A DNA stretch of 10,839 nucleotides, from positions 1 through 10,839 of the forward strand of contig JAOXYB010046624.1 in the NCBI GenBank assembly GCA_028565635.1, given 5' to 3'. Source of the DNA: Phoronis ovalis. Its lineage: Eukaryota > Phoronida > Phoronidae. Below, one piece after another: positions 6,001-10,839 of this stretch. Both the position numbers and the translations under genes were made by a program. Every line of letters begins with the position of its first letter. The first letter of the stretch is position 1. The notes beneath the pieces were generated by a model. It did no database searches, was not told the origin of the DNA, and was given only the letters and a program-made list of their open reading frames with translations.

Positions 6001-8303
6001 ATTTTTCTAGAACACAGTTATATACACATTATTATTTACAGGTTCACAAGTAGCTCTGTGTACTATGGTATTAATCTCAATATAAAAAATCTAGCAGGAA
6101 ACAGATATCTTAATGTCTTCTTATCTGGTTTGGTAGAGCTGCCAGCTTTAATTTATGTTCTTTTGGTTAATAATAGGTAAGTTTATAATATTGTTTCGGT
6201 GTGGTGATGAAATATAAAATACCTGTTGAAAAAAACGTGAAGTAGGTACATCTGCGGAATAGAGAACAGGCAGCCTGGGCACTACAGCTAGTTTTTCGTA
6301 GTTTCAGATTGTACATTTACGAGAGACTAAATTGCAAGTCAATAATTGGTGAAATTGTTACATGGAAGCTCGCTTATAAATGTCCCCAATTGATTTTATT
6401 GAACATTTTGTATGTGTGTTTGATTCAACCCCCCTTTAATAGGTATTGTTCATTATAATTTATTGTATCAAGAGTAAATCTAGATACAAATTGTAGATTT
6501 ATTTGTCACAAGGCTTCTGTGAATATTGCTCATTCTATATATTGCAATAAATTTATCGCATTCAAGTTCTTTGGAAGTTTTAGAAATCGAAGTCAACATA
6601 TCATCTGACAAAGCACCTCATGGAGTCAGAAATTTTACTGCATCTTTTTCAAAAGGTTATATACTGGTGAATAGTAACAAGTTTGTTATCTTGCATTTCA
6701 GGATAGGAAGGCGATGGACTCTGTTCTCTTTAATGTTAACAGCTGGCTTATCATGTGTTGCTATCCTATTTGTGGATATTGCTGGTATGTTTATTGGGAT
6801 TTAGTATGCTGTTGTTAGATATGGTCATTAGGTACTGTTTATACTATCCTGTAGTTGGACAATATTTCTGTAGGTAGAAACAAGTTATTTTAATTGTAAA
6901 TGTTTTATTATAAAAGTATATCTTTCACTGCTGTAGGTAGTTACCAGTTTGTTAAATTTTCATCATAAAATATTGTTTTTCTAATGAACTTTAGGAAAAC
7001 TGGAATCTCTTCCGCTGCTAACTATTTTAGCTTTGATTGGAAAAGCTGGTATTACTGGAGGTTGGGCAGCATCTCAAGTCGCCTCTGCTGAAATCTTCCC
7101 TACAGTTGCAAGGTAATTCTTCCACTAGATGTCACAGTGTTCTCCATAAAATAGTGTTTGTTCCAGCGCCAGTGATATTATTTATGTAAATCCCAAACAT
7201 GGATAGATAAAATGTTGATAAATAATACAAGGTTTATGTACTAAAGTTCATTGGTGCCCTGAACAAGTATGAGTTTTTCGTGGAGAACACTGGATGAGTT
7301 TTCTTGCTCATTTAGTTCCTTAAAGGTATGTAGTGAATTCTTGCTAATACAGAGGTTGATTGATTACTAGTTTTGACCAAAAAAGTTAAAAAAGTTCCTT
7401 TTCTAGTGTCCTGGATAAACTTTTGAAGGGCTGGGACATACTGTATTAACTTTTTAAATTCTAACTGTCATTTGGTTTTATTATGCTCAAACTTTTTAAA
7501 TTCTAACTGTCATTTGGTTTTATTATGCTCATACTGTTTAATTTTGTAGGAATCTTGGAATAGGTGCATGCTCAATGGCAGCCAGAGTGGGTGGCATCGT
7601 AGCACCACAACTAGTGTATTTGGTAAGTTCAGTTTTGTGCTTACAACATTGTGACTTGTTATAAATTAAAGGTTTCTTTAAAAAAAGGTACTAACATTTA
7701 ATATCAGATGTTTTATTAGGAAACTTCCATATTGGAACAATTTTATGCAGAAAACAAGCATCAAAAGTAAATCGAGCAAATGACTACAGTAAATCACACA
7801 GTTTTACGTTTCCCGTTAAAGAACTACTTGGAAAAAAATCTTTCATAAATTGTAAGAAATGTACACATCTCGGCATAAAAGGAAGTTTCTAAATTTTATG
7901 TGAGGATAGACGTTAGTTTGTGTAACTGATTTATTCTGACAAGGTATTATTCACATTTTTTTGTTTGCAGAACGAATTTTCAAAACCACTGCCATACATT
8001 GTTTTTGGATGCTTTGGCATTTTGTGTGCTATCCTAGTGTTGCTTCTACCAGAGACAAAAGATATCGCTTTGCCAGACTCGTTTCAACATAAACACTCCA
8101 CTGTCTCAAGAAGTGACACGTTGGAATTAACAAATCAGAATTCTAATGCTGAAATGAGCAATCTGATTAGGCAAGGCAAAGCTGATGCTATCTTGACAAA
8201 TGGAGATATTCATAATGTGGAAACAGACAATCTTACTAGGCAAACCAATGTAACCGATAAAAACCAAGAAGCAATCTTAAATACCTTGACTGAGACTGCA
8301 TGA
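2727..8303 (+). CDS. SLC22-family organic ion/zwitterion transporter, ten coding exons, 574 aa
   Basis: A plasma-membrane MFS carrier. SLC22 proteins move organic cations, anions or zwitterions such as carnitine across the cell surface. The coding sequence joins 2727-3053, 3689-3920, 4564-4753, 5189-5321, 5660-5760, 6042-6176, 6702-6784, 6995-7112, 7550-7622 and 7971-8303. Lengths and intron phases (0,1,2,0,2,2,1,2,0) keep one frame to TGA. Approximate layout: helix 1 at 20-40; extracellular loop 41-118 with sequons N55, N64 and N81 and Cys50/87/94; WNLICDRS 110-117; GQLADIFGRRK 139-149; helices 2-6 to about 250; WIPESPRWL 251-259; cytosolic loop to about 319; VYYGINLN 334-341; NRIGRR 372-377; AEIFPTVARNLG 432-443; LLPETK 489-494; an 80-residue tail. 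Length fits the family (about 530-580). ATG 2727 is chosen because the N-terminus matches family start points and A lies at -3. Substrate unknown; OCTN-like features favour a zwitterion or carnitine-type carrier. No disruption is seen. Confidence 0.93.
3054..3688 (+). other. Intron 1 (635 bp)
   Basis: Donor GTAAGC and acceptor TTATTTTCTAG. The interior is A+T-rich with poly(A) and poly(T) runs. No repeat, RNA gene or conserved element was recognised. Confidence 0.85.
3689..3920 (+). CDS. Coding exon 2: helices 2, 3 and start of helix 4 (aa 110-187)
   Basis: It begins exactly at the family motif WNLICDRS (110-117) and contains helix 2, the loop GQLADIFGRRK (139-149) and helix 3. GQLADIFGRRK is the SLC22 form of the MFS signature between helices 2 and 3, where acidic D143 and the basic run shape the gating loop. 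It ends at FFVGGLVG within helix 4. Donor GTGAGT, phase 1. Confidence 0.95.
3921..4563 (+). other. Intron 2 (643 bp), with a short repeat remnant
   Basis: Donor GTGAGT and acceptor TTTTTGTTTCAAG. Its only recognisable content is a TAA-rich microsatellite followed by a short inverted repeat (4317-4371, listed separately) and several A/T-rich simple runs near 4395-4430. Confidence 0.85.
4317..4371. repeat. TAA microsatellite plus short inverted repeat, MITE-like remnant
   Basis: A TAATAATAATAAT run leads into TTTATATAGCACAA, and 21 bases later TTGTGCT (4365-4371) is the inverted partner of AGCACAA (4337-4343). An AAT-rich run followed by TTTATATAGC and a matching inverted partner recalls a very common dispersed repeat of marine invertebrates. 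The comparison is from memory. The copy would be short and decayed. Confidence 0.4.
4564..4753 (+). CDS. Coding exon 3: rest of helix 4, helices 5 and 6 (aa 187-250)
   Basis: The split glycine G187 joins exon 2. The exon encodes NFVLPIEFVAPKWRTFCG, where the acidic residue E198 in helix 4 sits at a conserved family site. Helix 5, the short link LIRDWR (227-232) and helix 6 follow. LIRDWR resembles the FIRDWR of carnitine transporters. The donor GTGAGT starts at 4754, and the frame reaches a stop just beyond it, which confirms splicing. Phase 2. Confidence 0.94.
4754..5188 (+). other. Intron 3 (435 bp)
   Basis: Donor GTGAGT and acceptor TTCTGCTGTAG. Near the middle to end is a short CTGTACTGTACTGTGCAC run (5101-5118). 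Nothing else was recognised. Confidence 0.85.
5189..5321 (+). CDS. Coding exon 4: PESPRWL motif and central cytosolic loop (aa 250-294)
   Basis: It opens with WIPESPRWLV (251-260), the sugar-transporter-like signature after helix 6 that nearly all SLC22 proteins have. QKQRFKEAEDVLTRIA (261-276) follows and matches the style of the amphipathic central loop in OCTN-type members (RFKEAED). It ends with AAG and donor GTTTGT, a weaker donor than the others, phase 0. Confidence 0.94.
5322..5659 (+). other. Intron 4 (338 bp)
   Basis: Donor GTTTGT and acceptor TTTTCTTTCAG. A minus-strand open frame at 5413-5601 is chance. No repeats or conserved elements were recognised. Confidence 0.85.
5660..5760 (+). 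CDS. Coding exon 5: end of central loop and start of helix 7 (aa 295-328)
   Basis: It encodes a charged stretch (KEQEMRKVYRAYSYWHLF) and then WPIAKTTLIAMYAW entering helix 7. The equivalent residues in SLC22 proteins run from the cytosolic loop into helix 7 in the same way. The split W328 joins exon 6. Donor GTAAGG, phase 2. It is too short to find from open frames alone; it is supported by acceptor, donor, frame and homology-style motifs together. Confidence 0.9.
6042..6176 (+). CDS. Coding exon 6: helices 7 and 8 (aa 328-373)
   Basis: It contains VYYGINLNIKNLAGNRYLN (334-352) and FLSGLVELPALIYVLLVNN (354-372). This is the helix 7-8 pattern of SLC22, where family members typically read YYGLSLN, then NLSGN, then FLSGLVELPA. 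Donor GTAAGT, phase 2, splitting R373. This is one of the strongest family matches in the window. Confidence 0.95.
6177..6701 (+). other. Intron 6 (525 bp)
   Basis: Donor GTAAGT and acceptor CTTGCATTTCAG. The frame upstream of exon 7 happens to stay open from 6526, but that stretch has no family resemblance. No repeat was recognised. Confidence 0.85.
6702..6784 (+). CDS. Coding exon 7: GRR loop and helix 9 (aa 373-401)
   Basis: It reads RIGRRWTLFSLMLTAGLSC and then VAILFVDIAG. NRIGRR is the second MFS basic-loop signature, between helices 8 and 9. Donor GTATGT, phase 1. At 83 bp it is the second-shortest coding exon. The following 210-bp intron is the shortest in the gene. Confidence 0.93.
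6995..7112 (+). CDS. Coding exon 8: helix 10 and loop to helix 11 (aa 401-440)
   Basis: After the split G401 it reads KLESLPLLTILALIGKAGIT (402-421), then WAASQVASAEIFPTVAR. The string AEIFPTVAR (432-440) corresponds to the AE-(L/I)-(F/Y)-PT-xxR signature of SLC22 between helices 10 and 11. Donor GTAATT, phase 2, splitting R440. Confidence 0.94.
7113..7549 (+). other. Intron 8 (437 bp), containing an exact 42-bp tandem duplication
   Basis: Donor GTAATT and acceptor TTTAATTTTGTAG. The last 100 bases before the acceptor carry two identical 42-bp units, listed separately. Each includes a good branch-point-like TTCTAAC. Confidence 0.85.
7448..7531 (+). repeat. Exact 2 x 42-bp tandem repeat near a splice acceptor
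   Basis: Positions 7448-7489 are repeated without change at 7490-7531. Both units contain TTCTAACTG, a near-ideal branch-point sequence, so the branch point of intron 8 is probably duplicated. The downstream candidate A (about 7506) is about 43 bases from the acceptor AG. The lack of any difference between units suggests a recent duplication or an assembly artefact. Confidence 0.95.
7550..7622 (+). CDS. Coding exon 9: helix 11 (aa 440-464)
   Basis: A 73-bp exon reading NLGIGACSMAARVGGIVAPQ and then LVYL. The pattern matches the RNxGxGxxSxxxRxGxxxxP stretch of helix 11. Arg452 lies where OAT and OCTN members have arginine and classical OCTs have a cation-binding aspartate. Donor GTAAGT, phase 0. 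The exon was found from motif, splice sites and frame, not from a long open frame. Confidence 0.93.
7623..7970 (+). other. Intron 9 (348 bp)
   Basis: Donor GTAAGT and acceptor TTTTTTTGTTTGCAG, with a strong pyrimidine tract. Nothing else was recognised. Confidence 0.85.
7971..8303 (+). CDS. Coding exon 10: helix 12, PETK motif and hydrophilic tail (aa 465-574)
   Basis: It encodes helix 12 (about 473-490), the LLPETK end signature (489-494) and an 80-residue polar tail rich in N, T, S, D and Q, ending TETA then TGA at 8301-8303. The tail is longer than in many SLC22 proteins. It contains a degenerate internal repeat: NLIRQGKADAILTN (528-541) and NLTRQ...EAILNT (551-569). It is predicted to be cytosolic and unstructured. 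No recognised domain or class I PDZ-binding end is present. Confidence 0.94.
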   Translation, partial: NEFSKPLPYIVFGCFGILCAILVLLLPETKDIALPDSFQHKHSTVSRSDTLELTNQNSNAEMSNLIRQGKADAILTNGDIHNVETDNLTRQTNVTDKNQEAILNTLTETA

Positions 8304-8364
8304 TGTGAAAGATTTCGTTTTAAAGCTTTTAAAAAAATATGTTAAAACTCTTTAAAAGGTAGAA

Positions 8365-8381
8365 GGCTATAGTACACTATT
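8365..8381 (+). repeat. Left 17-bp terminal inverted repeat
   Basis: GGCTATAGTACACTATT, perfectly complementary to 9147-9163 and preceded directly by AGAA. Confidence 0.75.
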
Positions 8382-8870
8382 CTTTTTTCCATTCAAATCA
8401 ATGCAAAAACACTGTGTTTACCTCATTTTCTTAAAATCAAAATTCACCAAATGTAATATCTTACACTGGTGCGAACATAATATCTTACATTAACTTGCAT
8501 TCACATTTTTGTGCAATCTTGTACATGACAGTCCTGTTTTTTCACAATACATGTAGACACCCATCACCTTTGTGATTTAGACTGTCAAAATAGACCTATG
8601 TGTCCCCATGTCTTCCTGCATGAAGCATATTCCAAACGCTTCTTATCTTCTAACACCCATAGCTATCAACTTCCTAACAACGCACCAGAAAAACAGACCA
8701 TGGCTTAACAGAAAAAGAAAGAAATCTTAAAATTAATACGCATGGTTTTACTTTGAATGCCCAAGTTTTTTTAGAGTGTAGCTCTGTGTAAAATGACTTC
8801 TAAAGTTTAATATTTTTTTGTCTTTTGTTTGATTTTACTTTTGTAAAATTCTCAGAACATATTTTGTTTG

Positions 8871-8933
8871 AGATTGTGGTACAACTTTTACAAAACCTGC
8901 TTTTTACTTGATTTAAAAGTTTTACCACAATCT
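8871..8933. repeat. Hairpin H1 (19-bp stem, one mismatch)
   Basis: AGATTGTGGTACAACTTTT (8871-8889) pairs with 8915-8933 with a single mismatch at 8882. The loop is 25 bases (8890-8914) and contains ACAAAACCTGCTTTTTACTT. The loop sequence recurs in H2 although the outer stem does not. The overall size is near that of a small-RNA precursor hairpin, but there is no expression evidence. Confidence 0.85.
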
Positions 8934-8934
8934 A

Positions 8935-8998
8935 CCTAATAATAGAACTTTACAAAACCTGCTTTTAACTTTTATTCATTTAAAGTTCTATTATTAGG
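8935..8998. repeat. Hairpin H2 (18-bp perfect stem)
   Basis: CCTAATAATAGAACTTTA (8935-8952) pairs perfectly with 8981-8998 around a 28-base loop (8953-8980) containing CAAAACCTGCTTTTAACTT. It follows H1 after one base. Confidence 0.9.
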
Positions 8999-9055
8999 CT
9001 GCAAAATATTTTTGGTTTGAAGTGCAAATGGACAAAACTCCCCTGTCAGCATAGA

Positions 9056-9088
9056 GCTAGCAGCCAAAAACATGTTTGGACAGCTAGC
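9056..9088. repeat. Short interrupted hairpin with GCTAGC ends
   Basis: GCTAGC (9056-9061) pairs with GCTAGC (9083-9088), and CCAAA (9064-9068) with TTTGG (9075-9079), around a six-base loop and a small internal bulge. The two GCTAGCAG copies are also direct repeats. It lies between H2 and the right terminal inverted repeat. Confidence 0.5.
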
Positions 9089-9146
9089 AGTTGTTGGTCT
9101 CTTCATCCAGAACTAGCTTTGTGCATGAAGTGAAGTGTGGAGCTGA

Positions 9147-9163
9147 AATAGTGTACTATAGCC
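9147..9163 (-). repeat. Right 17-bp terminal inverted repeat
   Basis: Exact reverse complement of 8365-8381, followed directly by AGAA (9164-9167). Confidence 0.75.
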
Positions 9164-9368
9164 AGAAAATGTCTAATTAAAATGTAATCTTGAGGATTAG
9201 TAGTATAGCAAGGACCGTTGATGTAAAACAGTTATTACATCAATGGTTACAGATGAGATGTGGATCTGAGACATGTAAACTTCTCATGGTAATTTAAAGA
9301 TATTATATTTATAATTATGTAGTGTAGAAAGTATCTAGTCCTGAAAATCAACAGTATTTAAACCAGAA

Positions 9369-9374
9369 AATAAA
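9369..9374 (+). terminator. Candidate poly(A) signal of the transporter gene
   Basis: First canonical AATAAA after the stop codon, followed at about 9387-9400 by a T/GT-rich stretch. Further AATAAA hexamers at 9423-9428, 9668-9673 and 9739-9744 are alternatives, as is ATTAAA at 9176-9181. Confidence 0.4.
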
Positions 9375-9509
9375 TTTATTTCATATTCTGAGTTTGTATA
9401 TCACAATTTTCCCAGTTTTTGCAATAAATCAAAACAGAAGCAGCATTTTGATTCTAAATATTTTTTTCAAAATTTATACCATTTCTTTTAAAATTTCTAC
9501 ATACTTTTA

Positions 9510-9659
9510 TGTCCTTTGCTTGATTTTACTTGTGTAAAATTCTCAGAACAAGTTTTCTTCAACACTGGAACAAATTTTAAATGAATAGGGTAAGAAAAGC
9601 AGTGATTGTAAATTTCCATTAATGGGGTATAAAATATTTTAGCTTTGAAGTGCAAATAG
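9510..9659 (+). repeat. Dispersed hairpin module, copy B (hairpin core inverted)
   Basis: It shares the left flank (9510-9563) and right flank (about 9622-9659, GAAGTGCAAAT) with copy A in direct orientation. It carries only one hairpin-like core, 9566-9618. That core matches hairpin H2 of copy A only when reverse-complemented: it then shows TTTACAA, CTGCTTTT and ATTCATTTAAA in the same order. The stem is degraded. A minus-strand open frame across this region (9497-9724) is incidental. Confidence 0.65.
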
Positions 9660-10577
9660 AAAGTTACAATAAATATCATCAAAATTTTGCCATGTTTTGA
9701 TTTTCTAAAGACACACACATACATTTCAGTTTCAGTAAAATAAATTTAGTACATACCTATCACTGGGTCTAGGGTAAGGATATCCATCTGTAGGGATACA
9801 GTGCTATCTTTGAATATTTGTAAATACAACCTCAACTAACTCATAATATATACTGTAGAGAATTAATATAACATTATACTAAACGCATCGTAACCTGCAC
9901 ATTTGTAGCATAAAAAGTAGAATTACATGTCATTAATTATGACTATGAAAATATGTCGGCAATTTGACAAATGTTCTCAAAGTCCCACAGTTAACTTAGG
10001 TTGTAAAAACAAAATGACAAAAACACTTGAGTAACTCAAATGTATATAAGAATCATAATGTACATTATAGTAATGTTTTAAATGCAGAGCAATTCCAAAT
10101 TAAATACAATCACCCAAAGATACCAAACTTAAAATTCTTTGTAAAAAGTATTTATGATGCAACACAATATAATGCTTGTTTTGAAGTTAATTTTATAATT
10201 TTAGCAAAAAATAACATCAAGTGTAGTATCTTTTGTCACAACATACCTCTAAATTTTTAAGATTGCTAGTTACTTTATATGATAACATACACCACCATTT
10301 GTTGCTTCGCAAACATAAAAAACTTAAGTACAGAAAACCTAACAAAAAAGGTGGTGTGGTATTACAATATAAAGTATTAACAAAAAAACAATTGAAAATT
10401 TACAAAATGATGAAAAAATATTGTTAAAAAAATTGAACATAGTCTACTAAAACTTGAAGATTAACTGTCAGTTCCATTTTTTCTGCAAATAGATTAAAAT
10501 AATGTTCTCATTGTTAATTCAAATAACCATGTTCATAAAATGTGACTGTTAATAAGAATGAAATTCACTACATCCCA
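9660..10577. other. Intergenic A+T-rich DNA, no gene recognised
   Basis: No coding region is supported. Two open frames on the plus strand (10027-10260 and 10233-10427) translate to N/K/I/Y-rich sequence typical of random A+T-rich DNA, with no family motif. No repeat beyond simple A/T runs was recognised. Confidence 0.5.
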
Positions 10578-10602
10578 AGTTTCTTGGTACAACCAAGAAA
10601 CT
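10578..10602. repeat. Hairpin H3 (11-bp perfect stem, 3-base loop)
   Basis: AGTTTCTTGGT (10578-10588) pairs exactly with ACCAAGAAACT (10592-10602) around the loop ACA. Such a tight perfect hairpin is cruciform-capable. No role is known. Confidence 0.85.
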
Positions 10603-10626
10603 CTTGAAGCGATTTCATTGGGTTAC

Positions 10627-10659
10627 GAAACTTCAAAATATATGATACTTTGAAGTTTC
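10627..10659. repeat. Hairpin H4 (11-bp perfect stem, 11-base loop)
   Basis: GAAACTTCAAA (10627-10637) pairs exactly with TTTGAAGTTTC (10649-10659). It lies 24 bases after H3 and shares the GAAACT/AGTTTC core with it, so the two may be parts of one palindromic repeat. Confidence 0.8.
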
Positions 10660-10839
10660 TAGTCACATTTCATAACATAGATTTGAATATAAAAGCAGTG
10701 ATAAGGTTCCTCTGGTGATAAAACTTTTTACACACAATAAATCCCGGTATAAACCACACTTCCCCTCACATTAAAACCCGAAATTGCAATTAAATAAAAC
10801 AAAAAATTCGTAATAAAATGATTGACTGTACAAACTGTA
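10660..10839. other. Intergenic A+T-rich end of window
   Basis: No open frame, repeat or signal recognised. Confidence 0.5.

Larger units (their letters stand above)
8819..9031 (+). repeat. Dispersed hairpin module, copy A
   Basis: The left flank (8819-8872) and right flank (about 8998-9031, including GAAGTGCAAAT) match copy B at 9510-9659 in the same orientation. Between the flanks are two consecutive hairpins (8871-8933 and 8935-8998). The left flank itself has a small hairpin, ATTTTAC-N4-GTAAAAT (8832-8849), preserved in copy B with a changed loop base. Copy A lies wholly inside the 8365-9163 inverted-repeat element. Confidence 0.7.
8365..9163. mobile_element. Candidate non-autonomous DNA transposon with 17-bp terminal inverted repeats
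   Basis: GGCTATAGTACACTATT at 8365-8381 is the exact reverse complement of 9147-9163. The four bases immediately outside each end are AGAA (8361-8364 and 9164-9167), consistent with a target-site duplication. The 799-bp segment contains no open frame of note, so it would need a transposase supplied elsewhere. It starts 61 bases after the stop codon and holds several hairpins. I cannot assign a superfamily from ends alone. The terminal match is too long to be likely by chance, but a simple inverted duplication is not excluded. Confidence 0.5.
8304..9400 (+). other. Probable 3'UTR of the transporter gene
   Basis: No canonical AATAAA occurs between the stop codon and 9369, so the transcript may run through the repeat-rich segment to about 9390-9400. 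An ATTAAA at 9176-9181 is an alternative end. If so, the 3'UTR contains the inverted-repeat element and its hairpins described below. The end point is inferred from signals only. Confidence 0.4.

Noticed and set aside
6526-6701. Open frame upstream of exon 7
   Set aside because: It is intronic; the acceptor TTTCAG at 6696-6701 precedes RIGRR, and the upstream residues do not match the family.
8289-8303. Possible PDZ-binding C-terminus
   Set aside because: The end TETA has glutamate at position -2 and alanine last, so it does not fit the class I S/T-x-hydrophobic pattern clearly.
9497-9724. Minus-strand open frame across repeat copy B
   Set aside because: It follows a dispersed non-coding repeat; the translation has no family resemblance.
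10027-10427. Two overlapping plus-strand open frames, the second lysine-rich
   Set aside because: N/K/I/Y-rich translations are expected of A-rich DNA. The basic run KYRKPNKKGG matches no ribosomal protein that I recognise.

Overview
The window looks like nuclear DNA from an invertebrate animal. It is A+T-rich (about two thirds by eye). It carries one multi-exon gene with short GT-AG introns (210-643 bp), and its intergenic DNA contains microsatellites, hairpins and decayed short repeats. No operons, bacterial signals, rRNA, tRNA or CRISPR are visible. The repeats resemble types I remember from marine invertebrates, but I cannot name a species.

The main content is a complete plus-strand gene at 2727-8303 for a solute carrier 22 (SLC22) transporter of the major facilitator superfamily. 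Ten coding exons join without a frame break: 2727-3053, 3689-3920, 4564-4753, 5189-5321, 5660-5760, 6042-6176, 6702-6784, 6995-7112, 7550-7622 and 7971-8303. Together they give 1725 nt and 574 residues. All nine introns begin with GT and end with AG. The protein has the family layout: one membrane helix, a glycosylated extracellular loop, the WNLICDRS motif, the GQLADIFGRRK loop, WIPESPRWL after helix 6, NRIGRR after helix 8, and LLPETK after helix 12. Sequence near helices 5-6 and 11 recalls the carnitine/zwitterion (OCTN-like) branch more than the classical organic cation transporters. The substrate cannot be read from the sequence.

Region 1-2615 is upstream non-coding DNA. It holds a probable short interspersed repeat with a purine tract and terminal hairpin (about 20-240), and a possible poly(A) signal of an upstream gene (864-873). 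Otherwise there is little to report. A good splice acceptor at 2614-2615 suggests that the 5'UTR starts upstream in a separate exon or is trans-spliced. Two overlapping short upstream ORFs precede the main ATG, and one stops two bases before it.

The 3' flank (8304-10839) is the most structured part. A 799-bp segment (8365-9163) is bounded by 17-bp perfect inverted repeats and a 4-bp flanking direct repeat (AGAA), as expected of a non-autonomous DNA transposon in the 3'UTR. Inside it are two adjacent hairpins whose loops are nearly the same but whose stems differ. A second diverged copy of this module lies outside, at 9510-9659, with its central hairpin inverted relative to its flanks. Two more compact hairpins lie at 10578-10602 and 10627-10659. 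I see no second protein-coding gene.
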